Shown piece after piece: positions 9,489-17,882 of a stretch of DNA of 64,000 nt. The DNA comes from DATFCK01 sp963728975. Its GTDB lineage: Bacteria; Verrucomicrobiota; Verrucomicrobiia; Chthoniobacterales; UBA10450. The stretch is from assembly GCA_963728975.1 (NCBI GenBank), contig CAVSMF010000001.1, positions 1,550,001 to 1,614,000 of the forward strand. Direction: 5' to 3'. Each line of letters begins with the position of its first letter. Within the stretch, counting starts at the first letter, position 1. The translations under genes were made by a program, and so were the position numbers. The notes under the pieces are model-generated. The model worked only from the letters and a program-made list of their open reading frames with translations, was not told the origin of the DNA and did not search any database.

Positions 9489-10724
9489 ATGGTTTTGCTC
9501 GTCCATCCGTTTGGCAATGCCAATGTCCGCGCTGTTTTGGACGCGCTGAATCGCGTCAATTTGCTGGTCCAATTTGTGACCACCCTGGGATGGTCGAAGC
9601 GCTCTTACCCATACCTGAGCGATCATGTTCGCGGCAGGCTCCGCCGAAATTACGCGTTGCCGGCTTCGAAAATCGACATCCATCCGCTGCGGGAATTCAT
9701 CCGGTTGCTGGCCGCTCGGATTGGAGTGGAACGCCTGATCCGGCACGAGAGTGGCTGGGCCAGCATCGATCAAGTCTGGCAAAACCTCGACCGGGAAGCG
9801 GCCCGCCGTCTTCGTGGAGGAAAGTACGGGCCTGAAGTGCGCGCCATTTATGCTTACGAAGATTGCGCCGAGCAATTATTTCTGGCTGCCCGCGACCTGC
9901 ACTTGAGTCGGATTTACGATCTGCCGATCGCCTACTACCAGACAGTACAGCGCCTCTTGCGCGAAGAAGCAGAACGCTATCCCGACTGGGAACCGACCCT
10001 TGGCGCCACCCGGGATTCGGACCAAAAGCTCGCCCGCAAACAGCGGGAACTGGCCCTGGCCGAACTCGTAATTTGCCCCAGCCGGTTTGTCATGGATTCG
10101 TTGCCGGCGCAAACGCGCGCCGCCACCCCCTGCATCGTCGCTCCATTCGGCTCCCCCGAACTCCATCTCCAGAGCGAGCCTTCCCGGTCTGATTCAAATC
10201 GGCCATTGCGCATTCTTTTTGCCGGGAGCCTGACTCAGCGCAAAGGTCTGGCCGACCTTTTTGCCGCCATGAAAATGATCAAGTCTTCCAACGTCGAGCT
10301 CGTGATAATGGGTTCGCTTCTCCGGCCGATCGATTGGTATCGGGAACGTTTCGCTAACTTTGTTTATCACCGTCCGCGCCCGCATAACCAGGTGCTTCGG
10401 CTAATGCAAGGCTGCGATCTGCTGGTTCTGCCTTCAATTGTGGAAGGACGCGCCCTCGTCTTGCAAGAAGCGATGGCTTGTGGGCTGGCTCTTCTTGCCA
10501 CCGCCAACGCCGGCGCAGAAGATCTGATTCAGGAAGGCGAAACCGGATTTCTGGTCCCGATCCGGGCCCCGGCTGAGATCGCTAAAAAAATCGACTGGTG
10601 CGCAACCAATCGCGAGGCCGTTTCTGGCATGGGTATTGCAGCGCAAAAGCGCGCGCGCGAGCTTACCTGGCGTTCCTACGGCGATACTGTCGTCGCTGCA
10701 ATTCGTGGTCTGATAAACAAATGA
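9489..10724 (+). CDS. GT4-family glycosyltransferase
   Basis: A 411-aa GT-B protein, 6 nt after the previous stop. The nucleotide-binding half has 'ILFAGSLTQRKGLADLFAAM' and the E-x7-E type signature 'EGRALVLQEAMACGLALLAT'. The N-terminal half is long, as in transferases that first recognise lipid-linked oligosaccharide. Its last codons overlap the next start (ATGA at 10721), so it is probably co-translated with the polymerase-like membrane protein. Acceptor and donor are unknown. Confidence 0.88.
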   Translation: MVLLVHPFGNANVRAVLDALNRVNLLVQFVTTLGWSKRSYPYLSDHVRGRLRRNYALPASKIDIHPLREFIRLLAARIGVERLIRHESGWASIDQVWQNLDREAARRLRGGKYGPEVRAIYAYEDCAEQLFLAARDLHLSRIYDLPIAYYQTVQRLLREEAERYPDWEPTLGATRDSDQKLARKQRELALAELVICPSRFVMDSLPAQTRAATPCIVAPFGSPELHLQSEPSRSDSNRPLRILFAGSLTQRKGLADLFAAMKMIKSSNVELVIMGSLLRPIDWYRERFANFVYHRPRPHNQVLRLMQGCDLLVLPSIVEGRALVLQEAMACGLALLATANAGAEDLIQEGETGFLVPIRAPAEIAKKIDWCATNREAVSGMGIAAQKRARELTWRSYGDTVVAAIRGLINK

Positions 10725-12157
10725 ATGAAGAGAGCTCGGAAGAAAAAGCGAAGCGCCACGTGCGCCGCCTGATCTGGCTTTATTTTTGGCTGCTGCTGTT
10801 GGAGGGCGCGCTGCGGAAATGGGTCTTCACCGAGCTGTCCAATCCGTTGCTGGTGGTGCGGGATCCGGTGGCCCTCGCCATTTATTTCTTTTCGATTCGA
10901 GCCCGGGTTTTTCCGCGTAACGCCTGGATGGTCACCCTGGTGGTGATCGGCGTTTTGAGCACTTTGGCGACTGTCATTCAGGATTGGCCGTATTTGCCGC
11001 ATCTGAAGCTCGCGGCCGTGGCGGGCTACGGCATTCATGCCAATTTTTTCCATTTGCCGTTGATTTTTGTCATCGCTCGTGTGTTTCGTTTCGAGGATGT
11101 CCGAAAGTTCGGCTGGTGGACGCTGGTGATTCTGGTTCCAATGACACTGCTATTGGTCGCCCAATTTCGGGCGTCGCCGGAAGCGTTCGTGAATCGCACC
11201 GCCGGCGGCGAAGGCGAAATGATGATGGCGGCCCTGGGCAAGGTGCGAACCGCGGGGCCGTTTTCCTTTGTTACCGGTGTCGTCGCTTACTTCGCCCTGG
11301 CCACCGCTTATCTGGTTTGGGGCGTGCTCAGGCCGCAGACTTACAAGAATTGGCTGCTGGCTCTGGCCGGGGCCGCCCTGGTCATCGGCACCGTCGTTTC
11401 CGGCAGCCGCTCAGTGGTGGGAGCATGCGCCGTAGTTATTGCATCTCTTTTGGTTGTCGTTGTTTTGCGGCCCGACGTCGTGAATCGTTTTGGCCAAGTC
11501 CTGGTTGCAGTCGTGGTCCTCGGATTCATTATCAGCCAAACCGGTATTTTCCGGGAGGGCTTCAAAGTCTTGTCCACCCGGTTCAACGAAGTTGCCGAAG
11601 CAACCGATCAATCAGTTGCCACCGATGTGGTTTCGCGTTTTTTTTCCGGCTTCGAAGAGGGATTTCGCAGCTTTTCCAGGGCCCCTCTTTTTGGTTACGG
11701 TCTTGGCATCGGGACCAATGCCGGCGCCAAGTTTTTGACTGGTCACAGCATGTTCTTGTTGTCGGAGGGAGAGTGGTCCCGCGTGTTGTTCGAGAGCGGA
11801 CCTATTTTTGGCCTGGCTTACCTTATCTGGCGTTGTGCACTTGCCGCTTCGCTGGGTTGGTTATCGCTCAAATCGGTAAAACGCGGTAATTCGCTTCCGC
11901 TGCTTCTGTTCTGTTCAACTTGTCTTCCTTTGATCAGCGGACAGTTTGGGCAACCGACCATTCTCGGATTTACCGCCCTTGTTACCGGACTGGCATTTGC
12001 CGCCACCAAAGAGGACGTGCCGAGTTTGGACAAGGCCGGTCCCCCGATTCCTTCCACCCCGGTTAGGAAAATCACCCGTGGCCGTTCTGTCTATGCCGAA
12101 AAACTCCACGGAACACCCGAGACAGACAATCACAGCAATGGTTTTGTTGATCGGTAA
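10721..12157 (+). CDS. O-antigen ligase/polymerase-like membrane protein
   Basis: ATG 10721 overlaps the previous stop and gives 478 aa. About 10-12 hydrophobic segments are visible. A larger periplasmic loop lies between residues about 290 and 350 (it includes 'RFFSGFEEGFRSFSRAPLFGYGLGIG'-like sequence). The 'P-L-F-G-Y-G-L-G' element is typical of the Wzy_C/O-antigen ligase superfamily. Likely role: polymerisation or ligation of exported repeat units on the periplasmic side. A second protein of this class is encoded at 20662-23037, so the two may have different linkages or roles. Confidence 0.75.
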   Translation: MNEESSEEKAKRHVRRLIWLYFWLLLLEGALRKWVFTELSNPLLVVRDPVALAIYFFSIRARVFPRNAWMVTLVVIGVLSTLATVIQDWPYLPHLKLAAVAGYGIHANFFHLPLIFVIARVFRFEDVRKFGWWTLVILVPMTLLLVAQFRASPEAFVNRTAGGEGEMMMAALGKVRTAGPFSFVTGVVAYFALATAYLVWGVLRPQTYKNWLLALAGAALVIGTVVSGSRSVVGACAVVIASLLVVVVLRPDVVNRFGQVLVAVVVLGFIISQTGIFREGFKVLSTRFNEVAEATDQSVATDVVSRFFSGFEEGFRSFSRAPLFGYGLGIGTNAGAKFLTGHSMFLLSEGEWSRVLFESGPIFGLAYLIWRCALAASLGWLSLKSVKRGNSLPLLLFCSTCLPLISGQFGQPTILGFTALVTGLAFAATKEDVPSLDKAGPPIPSTPVRKITRGRSVYAEKLHGTPETDNHSNGFVDR

Positions 12158-13268
12158 TTACTCCCCCGATCAGCAACAGAGCATGCAGCGATTCGGCGCA
12201 ATGATGCTGCAGGGCCTGGCCGCCGAGGGCGTTGCCGTCGAGCTGATCCAGCCCGTGCCGGTCTTCGGTAACTTTCACGCAGCCGGCCGGTTTATTTCGA
12301 AATGGCTCGCGTACATCGACAAGTACATCTTATTTCCATTTCAGTTGAGGAAGAAACTGGCTGCGGGTCCGGCCGTCGTCCACATCTGCGATCATTCCAA
12401 CGCGGTCTATGTCAGGCAGAGCCGGCAAGCGGCTCCGGTCGTCGTCACCTGCCACGATTTGCTGGCCGTGCGCGGCGCCCTGGGCGAGCAAACCGATTGC
12501 CCGGCGTCGTTTACCGGCAAACTTTTGCAGCGCTGGATTCTCAGCGGCCTTCGCCGGGCCGATGCCGTTGCTTGCAGTTCCCAGGCCACGGCAGGAGACG
12601 CCACCCGGCTTGGCGTTGGAGCGGGCCGGCACCCGCCGGTCGATCTGGTTTTGCTCGCCCTCAACTACCCCTACCAACAATTGCCCGTGGAAACTGCGCG
12701 TTCCCGCCTGGAAAAAATTGACGGGTTCGACTTGAACGTTCCTTTTGTTCTCCATGTCGGGTCAAACCTCCGCCGGAAAAACCGCGATGCCGTTCTGCGA
12801 ATATTCAGTCGTGTGAAAGAAAAGTGGAACGGCCAGCTTGTTTTTGCCGGCGAACGCCTGGATGCGGGCCTGCGAACCCTGGCTCGAGCGCTCAATGTCG
12901 AACATCGGATCAGGCAGATCGAGAATCCGGACAATCAGCTCCTGGAAGCGCTCTATAATAGTGCCATCGCCCTGCTTTATCCCTCCCGTTTCGAGGGGTT
13001 CGGCTGGCCCGTGATCGAAGCCCAGGCCTGTGGTTGCCCGGTAATCTGCTCGACCGCCGGACCACTCCCCGAAGTAGCCGGCCAGGCAGGCTTGTTCCAT
13101 CCTGTCGATGATGAAGCGGGTTTCGCGGCCGATTTGCTCCGGCTGACCCAACCGGCCGACCGGGCGGAATGGAGCGAGAAGAGTCTGGACAATGTGAAAA
13201 GGTTCTCAGCGCGAAAAATGGTGGCCCAATACCTGGCCATCTACCGTCGCCTCGGCGCCGAATTATGA
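12138..13268 (+). CDS. GT4-family glycosyltransferase
   Basis: ATG 12138 ('MVLLIGNYSPDQQQSMQRFG') gives 376 aa and a 20-nt overlap with the previous gene; an in-frame ATG at 12093 is possible but less likely. The N-terminal motif 'IGNYSPDQQQSMQRF' and the C-terminal 'EGFGWPVIEAQACGCPVIC' (E-x7-E) place it in GT4. 'HVGSNLRRKNRDAVLRIF' is the inter-domain nucleotide-binding segment. It ends in an ATGA overlap with the acyltransferase gene. Role: one sugar transfer step in EPS repeat-unit assembly. Confidence 0.88.
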   Translation: MVLLIGNYSPDQQQSMQRFGAMMLQGLAAEGVAVELIQPVPVFGNFHAAGRFISKWLAYIDKYILFPFQLRKKLAAGPAVVHICDHSNAVYVRQSRQAAPVVVTCHDLLAVRGALGEQTDCPASFTGKLLQRWILSGLRRADAVACSSQATAGDATRLGVGAGRHPPVDLVLLALNYPYQQLPVETARSRLEKIDGFDLNVPFVLHVGSNLRRKNRDAVLRIFSRVKEKWNGQLVFAGERLDAGLRTLARALNVEHRIRQIENPDNQLLEALYNSAIALLYPSRFEGFGWPVIEAQACGCPVICSTAGPLPEVAGQAGLFHPVDDEAGFAADLLRLTQPADRAEWSEKSLDNVKRFSARKMVAQYLAIYRRLGAEL

Positions 13269-13930
13269 ACACCATTTCGAAAATTCTCAGCATCTGTTTG
13301 CCGGCTCATTTTCGGCGCGCATTTCTCGAATCCCGGTTCGGCTACAAGATTCATCCCAGCTGCCGGATCGGCTTCTCCTGGATTTTTCCGACCCAGCTAA
13401 TCATGGAAGAAGGCAGCCGTATCGATCACCTGACGGTTTGCAAGAACATCGATCTGTTGCATGTCAAAGCCCACGCCTCGATTGGTCGCGGCAATTGGAT
13501 AACCGGTTTCCCGCTCGGTCCCTCCCCTCATTTCGCGGAGGAGAAAGAGCGCCGGCCGGAATTGATCCTGGGCGAACATGCCGCCATCACCCATCGCCAT
13601 TTGATCGATTGCACTAATTCCGTCGTCCTCGGCAGGTTTACGACCATGGCCGGTTTTCAATCGCAGATTCTGACTCACAGCATCGACCTGGAGCGCAATC
13701 GCCAGGCATCGGCCCCGGTCCGCGTAGGCGATTATTGCTTCATCGGAACCGACTCCGTGTTGTTGCCGGGCAGCGTTCTTCCCGATTTCTCCGTGCTCGG
13801 AGCAAAGTCTCTTCTCAACAAGGACTTCAGCGCGACCCATCAGCTTTATGCGGGTGTTCCGGCCCAGCCGGTGCAGTCGCTCCCGCCCGATTGGCAATAT
13901 TTCCGGCGGAACGAAGGGTTTGTCGTTTAG
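13265..13930 (+). CDS. Left-handed beta-helix acyltransferase
   Basis: A 221-aa protein with an ATGA overlap to the preceding glycosyltransferase gene. The sequence has imperfect hexapeptide repeats through the middle and C-terminal half ('VRVGDYCFIGTDSVLLPGSVL', 'FSVLGAKSLLNKDF'), ending in 'YAGVPAQPVQSL', the usual closing motif of sugar O-acetyltransferases. It probably acetylates a sugar of the polymer from acetyl-CoA. The stop codon TAG directly abuts a 134-bp palindromic element. Confidence 0.8.
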   Translation: MNTISKILSICLPAHFRRAFLESRFGYKIHPSCRIGFSWIFPTQLIMEEGSRIDHLTVCKNIDLLHVKAHASIGRGNWITGFPLGPSPHFAEEKERRPELILGEHAAITHRHLIDCTNSVVLGRFTTMAGFQSQILTHSIDLERNRQASAPVRVGDYCFIGTDSVLLPGSVLPDFSVLGAKSLLNKDFSATHQLYAGVPAQPVQSLPPDWQYFRRNEGFVV

Positions 13931-14064
13931 GAGGCTGTTGCAATACCGGGATGGACCGCGTTGCTCGCTCGTTGCAGGTCGCTGTGGACATCCGCCTTGC
14001 GCGCATCTTGCCATCCGCCCGAGCTTGCTTCCGCGCCCAGCCATCCCAGTATGTCAACAGCCTC
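13931..14064. repeat. 134-bp palindromic (MITE/REP-like) element
   Basis: The ends are imperfect 24-bp inverted repeats: GAGGCTGTTG at 13931-13940 with CAACAGCCTC at 14055-14064, and GGGATGG with CCATCCC just inside. Weaker complementarity continues inward. The element fills nearly the whole space between the acyltransferase stop and the GTG start at 14071, in an operon where other genes overlap. No target duplication is obvious. It could be a small non-autonomous transposon or a mobile extragenic palindrome. Confidence 0.75.
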
Positions 14065-14070
14065 TAAGCC

Positions 14071-15231
14071 GTGAAGATTTTGCAGATTGTGCAGACCCTG
14101 GACCCCGCCGTGGGCGGGGTCGCGCCGGCCATCCTGGCCCTGAGCAGGGAAATGTCCCGGCAGAACCACCGGGTGGAGATCGCGACCCTGGATCGGCCGG
14201 CGGCGCCGTGGCTGGCCGATCTCGATCTGACAACTCATGCGCTCGGTCCCGGCCTAACGAGTTATCGTTACAGCCGGCGACTAACGAATTGGCTTCGCAA
14301 ACGAAAAAGCGACTACGACCGGGTGATCGTGAACGGGCTTTGGCAATATCCCGGGCTGGCCGTGTGGCGCCAATTGCGGCGATCGCCCACTCCCTATTAC
14401 GTCTTTCCCCACGGGATGCTCGACCCGTGGTTCAAGCGCACTTTCCCGCTCAAGCACCTCAAGAAGTGGTGCTACTGGCCGTGGGCCGAGTACCGGGTCT
14501 TGCGGGATGCCGCCGCCGTCATCTTCACCTCCGAACAGGAACGAACCGATGCCCGAAAAAGTTTTTGGCTCTACCGCTGCCGGGAACGGGTGTCGCCGCT
14601 TGGCCTGGAAACCCCGGCCCCGATCGCCTCCCAAACCAGAGAGCTGTTTCTGGCCAGGTATCCGCAGATTCGGAACACGAGAATGCTGTTGTTTCTCGGA
14701 CGACTTCATCCCAAGAAGGGTTGCGGCATGCTGCTGGAAGCGTTGCCTCGCACCGGCGAAGGAGAAACCGCCGTTACTCTGGTTTTGGCCGGTCCCGATC
14801 AGGTCGGTTGGGAACGGCATTTGCGTGCCCGAGCAACCCAGCTTGGGATCGCGTCGCAAGTTGTCTTCCCCGGAATGATTACCGGGGAAATGAAACAGAG
14901 CGCGCTGGCCAATGCCGATGCTTTGGTTCTTCCGTCGCACCAGGAAAACTTCGGAATGGCGGTGGTCGAGGCGCTCGCGGCCGGTGTGCCGGTTTTGATT
15001 TCCGACCGTGTCAATATCTGGAGAGAGATCGATTCGGATTGCGCGGGATACGCCGCCCCCGACGATCTGCCCGGCACGACTCGCCTGATTGAACGTTGGA
15101 TCGCAACCCCGGCGCCAGAGCGGCAGACGATGCGGACCAATGCCCGCAAATGTTTTCAAACCCGGTTTGAAATTCGGCTCGCTGTCCAATCGCTCCTCCA
15201 AATACTGAGCGAGCCGGTTGACGCGCCATGA
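14071..15231 (+). CDS. GT4-family glycosyltransferase
   Basis: A 386-aa GT-B protein. The start is GTG 14071, only 6 nt after the palindromic element, so any Shine-Dalgarno would have to come from the element; none is seen. The N-terminus 'ILQIVQTLDPAVGGVAPAI' is the GT4 glycine-rich loop. 'LFLGRLHPKKGCGMLLEAL' and 'ENFGMAVVEALAAGVPVLI' (E-x7-E) form the donor-binding half. It belongs to the EPS locus and overlaps the next gene by ATGA. Confidence 0.88.
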   Translation: MKILQIVQTLDPAVGGVAPAILALSREMSRQNHRVEIATLDRPAAPWLADLDLTTHALGPGLTSYRYSRRLTNWLRKRKSDYDRVIVNGLWQYPGLAVWRQLRRSPTPYYVFPHGMLDPWFKRTFPLKHLKKWCYWPWAEYRVLRDAAAVIFTSEQERTDARKSFWLYRCRERVSPLGLETPAPIASQTRELFLARYPQIRNTRMLLFLGRLHPKKGCGMLLEALPRTGEGETAVTLVLAGPDQVGWERHLRARATQLGIASQVVFPGMITGEMKQSALANADALVLPSHQENFGMAVVEALAAGVPVLISDRVNIWREIDSDCAGYAAPDDLPGTTRLIERWIATPAPERQTMRTNARKCFQTRFEIRLAVQSLLQILSEPVDAP

Positions 15232-16373
15232 AAATTGCGGTGGTTTTGGGCGCATTTTTCCCGGTTCCGCCGATCAAGGGCGGGGCAGTGGAAAAGGTCT
15301 GGTTTATTCTGGCCCAGGAATTTGCCCGGCGCGGCCATGAGGTGGCGGTCGTTTCCCGGGCGACGCCCGAGTTTCGATCGCGAGAAATCAGCGGTAACCT
15401 GCGGCATTTCCGTGTGGCTGGGTTTGATCCACCGCGCTCGATTGCCTGGCTGAAACTGCTCGACCTGATCTATTCGATACGGGTCCTGCGGGTTTTGCCT
15501 CGATCGGACATCATCGTGACAAACACATTCTGGCTGCCGCTATTGTTAGGCCTGTTTAAGCGCGGAGCGGTTTACGTGCACGTGGCCCGGTTTCCCAAAT
15601 GGCAAATGCATCTCTATGGAAGCGCGTCGCGTCTTCAGGCTCCTTCCCGGGCGGTGGGAGAGGCGATTGCCAGGGCCGCTCCCCGGCTCGCCTCCCGGGT
15701 GGCGGTGATTCCCTATCCGCTTCCCGCATCCTTAACCGGAACCGAGCCTCCTCCGCTGTCGGAACGGCAAAAAGTAATGTTATATGTGGGCCGGATCCAT
15801 CCCGAGAAAGGAGTTCATCTGCTGGTAGGCGCGTTCGCTGCCGGAGCGCGCACCGTTTTTGCTGATTGGAGCCTGATGATCGTCGGACCGGCGGAGAGAA
15901 ATTTGGGCGGTGGCGGAAAATCTTATCTGGCATCGCTGCAAGGCATCGCCGACCGGGCGGAAGATCGAGTTGTGTTCTCCGGCCCGGTCTTCGATCCGGG
16001 TCAGTTGGAGAAACACCTTCGCGCGGCGCGGCTTTTTGTTTACCCCTCGTTAGCGGAACAGGGTGAATCGTTCGGCCTGGCCCCGCTCGAAGCCATGGCC
16101 CAGGGCTGTGCCGTTCTCGTCTCAAACCTGGATTGTTTCCACGATTTTGTTCGGGAGGGCGAAACCGGTTTTATCTTTGACCAGCGCTCGCCGGATCCGG
16201 GCAAGGCGCTCCAGGACAAAATCCAGGAAATTCTCTCTCCGGAGGAACGGCTGGCCCGGGTGGCGGAGCAGGGCCATCGGCAATCGACCGATTATTCGGT
16301 TGCTCGAATTGCGGATCAATTCTTGAATGACTTCAGTTCGCTTATTTCCCAATCCAATGCTGGAACAAGTTAA
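15228..16373 (+). CDS. GT4-family glycosyltransferase
   Basis: A 381-aa GT-B transferase starting in an ATGA overlap. N-terminal loop 'FPVPPIKGGAVEKVWFILA' resembles GT4 enzymes acting on lipid-linked intermediates. 'LYVGRIHPEKGVHLLVGAF' and 'ESFGLAPLEAMAQGCAVLV' mark the nucleotide-sugar domain and the E-x7-E signature. It overlaps the following acyltransferase gene by 17 nt. Specificity is unknown. Confidence 0.88.
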   Translation: MKIAVVLGAFFPVPPIKGGAVEKVWFILAQEFARRGHEVAVVSRATPEFRSREISGNLRHFRVAGFDPPRSIAWLKLLDLIYSIRVLRVLPRSDIIVTNTFWLPLLLGLFKRGAVYVHVARFPKWQMHLYGSASRLQAPSRAVGEAIARAAPRLASRVAVIPYPLPASLTGTEPPPLSERQKVMLYVGRIHPEKGVHLLVGAFAAGARTVFADWSLMIVGPAERNLGGGGKSYLASLQGIADRAEDRVVFSGPVFDPGQLEKHLRAARLFVYPSLAEQGESFGLAPLEAMAQGCAVLVSNLDCFHDFVREGETGFIFDQRSPDPGKALQDKIQEILSPEERLARVAEQGHRQSTDYSVARIADQFLNDFSSLISQSNAGTS

Positions 16374-16905
16374 TCCAAAGCAACAATCGGCCTTCGAGTC
16401 GCCTTGGTCCGGAAGCGAGCGTCTCTTGCGCGTCCTGTGGGAGTTTTGCTGGTTTCTTTTTTGCGCATGGACGCCGAAACCGCTTAATCCGTGGCGGCTG
16501 TTCTGGCTTCGCCTTTTCGACGCTAAGATCGATGGATGCCCGTTCGTGCATCAGCGGGCCCGGATTGCCATTCCCTGGCGCCTGACTTTGCACGATCGCG
16601 CCTGTCTCGGCGATCGCGCGAACCTCTATTCGTTAGGCGAGATCGAGATCGGCTCCGGCGCGACCGTTGCCCAGGAAGCGTATCTCAGCGCCGGGACGCA
16701 TGATTTCGAACAGCCGGCCATGCCCCTGGTCACGGCCAAGATCCAGATCGGCGACGGCGCCTTCATTGGCGCCCGCGCTTTTGTTCTGCCCGGCGTGACC
16801 ATCGGCGCCAACAGCGTCGTGGGCGCCTGTTCGGTCGTGACCAAGGACGTGCCGCCCAATGTCATCGCGGCGGGTAACCCGTGCCGAGTCTTGCGCCCGC
16901 GATGA
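16357..16905 (+). CDS. WcaF-like sugar O-acetyltransferase (hexapeptide repeats)
   Basis: ATG 16357 gives 182 aa; a start 30 nt upstream would deepen the overlap with the previous gene. Hexapeptide repeats run from about residue 70 to 175 ('IEIGSGATVAQEAYLSAGTH', 'IQIGDGAFIGARAFVLPGVT', 'IGANSVVGACSVV'). The C-terminal 'VIAAGNPCRVLRPR' is the standard end of LbH acetyltransferases. The conserved 'SAGTHDFEQPAMPL' segment matches colanic-acid WcaF-type enzymes and contains the likely catalytic His. It overlaps the next gene (ATGA). Confidence 0.85.
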   Translation: MLEQVNPKQQSAFESPWSGSERLLRVLWEFCWFLFCAWTPKPLNPWRLFWLRLFDAKIDGCPFVHQRARIAIPWRLTLHDRACLGDRANLYSLGEIEIGSGATVAQEAYLSAGTHDFEQPAMPLVTAKIQIGDGAFIGARAFVLPGVTIGANSVVGACSVVTKDVPPNVIAAGNPCRVLRPR

Positions 16906-17762
16906 CACTACGGGTTCCGGTATCGGTGGTGATTCCGGTCAGGAACGAAGCGGAAAATCTGCGCCGTTGCCTTGGCTGCGTGCAATGGGCCGACGAAATT
17001 TTCGTGGTCGATTCACAAAGTATCGACGGCTCGGCCGATCTCGCCGAACAGTTGGGCGCGAAAGTGGTGCAATTCGGATTTAACGGCACCTGGCCCAAAA
17101 AGAAGAACTGGGCCCTGGAAAATCTGCCGTTCAAGAATGATTGGGTGCTTATTCTGGACGCCGACGAAGTCCTGCCTCCGGACGCGGCCGCGGAAATTCA
17201 AAACGCAATTGCCCACCCTAACGGCGCCGTCGGCTATTGGATTAATCGCCGTTTCTTTTTTCTCGGACGATGGTTGCGTCATTCTTACTACCCCAACTGG
17301 AACCTCCGCCTTTTTCGCCATGCCCTGGGCCGTTATGAGCGTTTGTCCCGGGGCCCGACCAATAGCGGCGATAACGAAGTGCACGAACACGTGGTAGTCC
17401 ACGGACCGACTGCCCGACTCCGATGCCAGATGGACCATTACGCCTTCCCTTCGATCGAAGTTTTTGTCGAAAAACACAACCGCTACTCCAACTGGGAGGC
17501 GCGGGTGACCGCCGACAAATTTCTGGATGGCAATTCAGACGATCTGGATGCCGCTCCGGTCGAACGCCGCCGGCGGTTGAAACGTCTTTCCCAGCGTCTC
17601 CCGTTCCGGCCTCTCCTGCGGTTTCTCTATATTTATGTCTGGCAAAAAGGATTTCTGGATGGGCGGGATGGCTATTACTTCGCCCGGCTCCACGCGTTCT
17701 ACGAATTCCTTTCGGTGGCCAAAACTTACGAATTGCGCCGCAAATCGGACCGGCCCGAATGA
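16902..17762 (+). CDS. GT2-family glycosyltransferase
   Basis: A 286-aa protein starting in an ATGA overlap. It has the GT-A N-terminus 'VSVVIPVRNEAENLRRCL', 'DEIFVVDSQSIDGSADL' and the DXD-like 'LILDADEVL'. These features are typical of the WaaE/KdtX-like branch of GT2, inverting enzymes that add sugars to lipopolysaccharide core or EPS units. 'WPKKKNWAL' is the family's conserved K-N-W-A segment. The C-terminal part is amphipathic and may bind the membrane. Confidence 0.9.
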   Translation: MTLRVPVSVVIPVRNEAENLRRCLGCVQWADEIFVVDSQSIDGSADLAEQLGAKVVQFGFNGTWPKKKNWALENLPFKNDWVLILDADEVLPPDAAAEIQNAIAHPNGAVGYWINRRFFFLGRWLRHSYYPNWNLRLFRHALGRYERLSRGPTNSGDNEVHEHVVVHGPTARLRCQMDHYAFPSIEVFVEKHNRYSNWEARVTADKFLDGNSDDLDAAPVERRRRLKRLSQRLPFRPLLRFLYIYVWQKGFLDGRDGYYFARLHAFYEFLSVAKTYELRRKSDRPE

Positions 17763-17772
17763 GCAAGATATT

Positions 17773-17869
17773 GAACACCGAGACCGCAGAGGTCACAGAG
17801 GCGGACCGAAGGGTCTTGTTCTTCTTTCAACTCCGTGGCCTCCGTGTTCTCTGCGATCTCCGTGTTTAA
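17773..17869. repeat. Extragenic palindrome, 'ACACCGAGA..CAGAG' family
   Basis: An imperfect inverted repeat of about 30 bp per arm (GAACACCGAGACCGCAGAGG at the left, reverse complement of CTCTGCGATCTCCGTGTTT at the right) fills the gap between the GT2 gene and the next gene. It would fold into one long hairpin in RNA. It has no coding potential. Similar hairpins are common between genes of environmental bacteria (from general knowledge). Confidence 0.7.
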
Positions 17870-17882
17870 TTCCTAAATTCCG

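Noticed and set aside
13848..15092. 414-codon open frame overlapping the GT4 gene at 14071
   Set aside because: It crosses the palindromic element and a clear glycosyltransferase in another frame, and its composition is Arg/Pro/Gly-rich.
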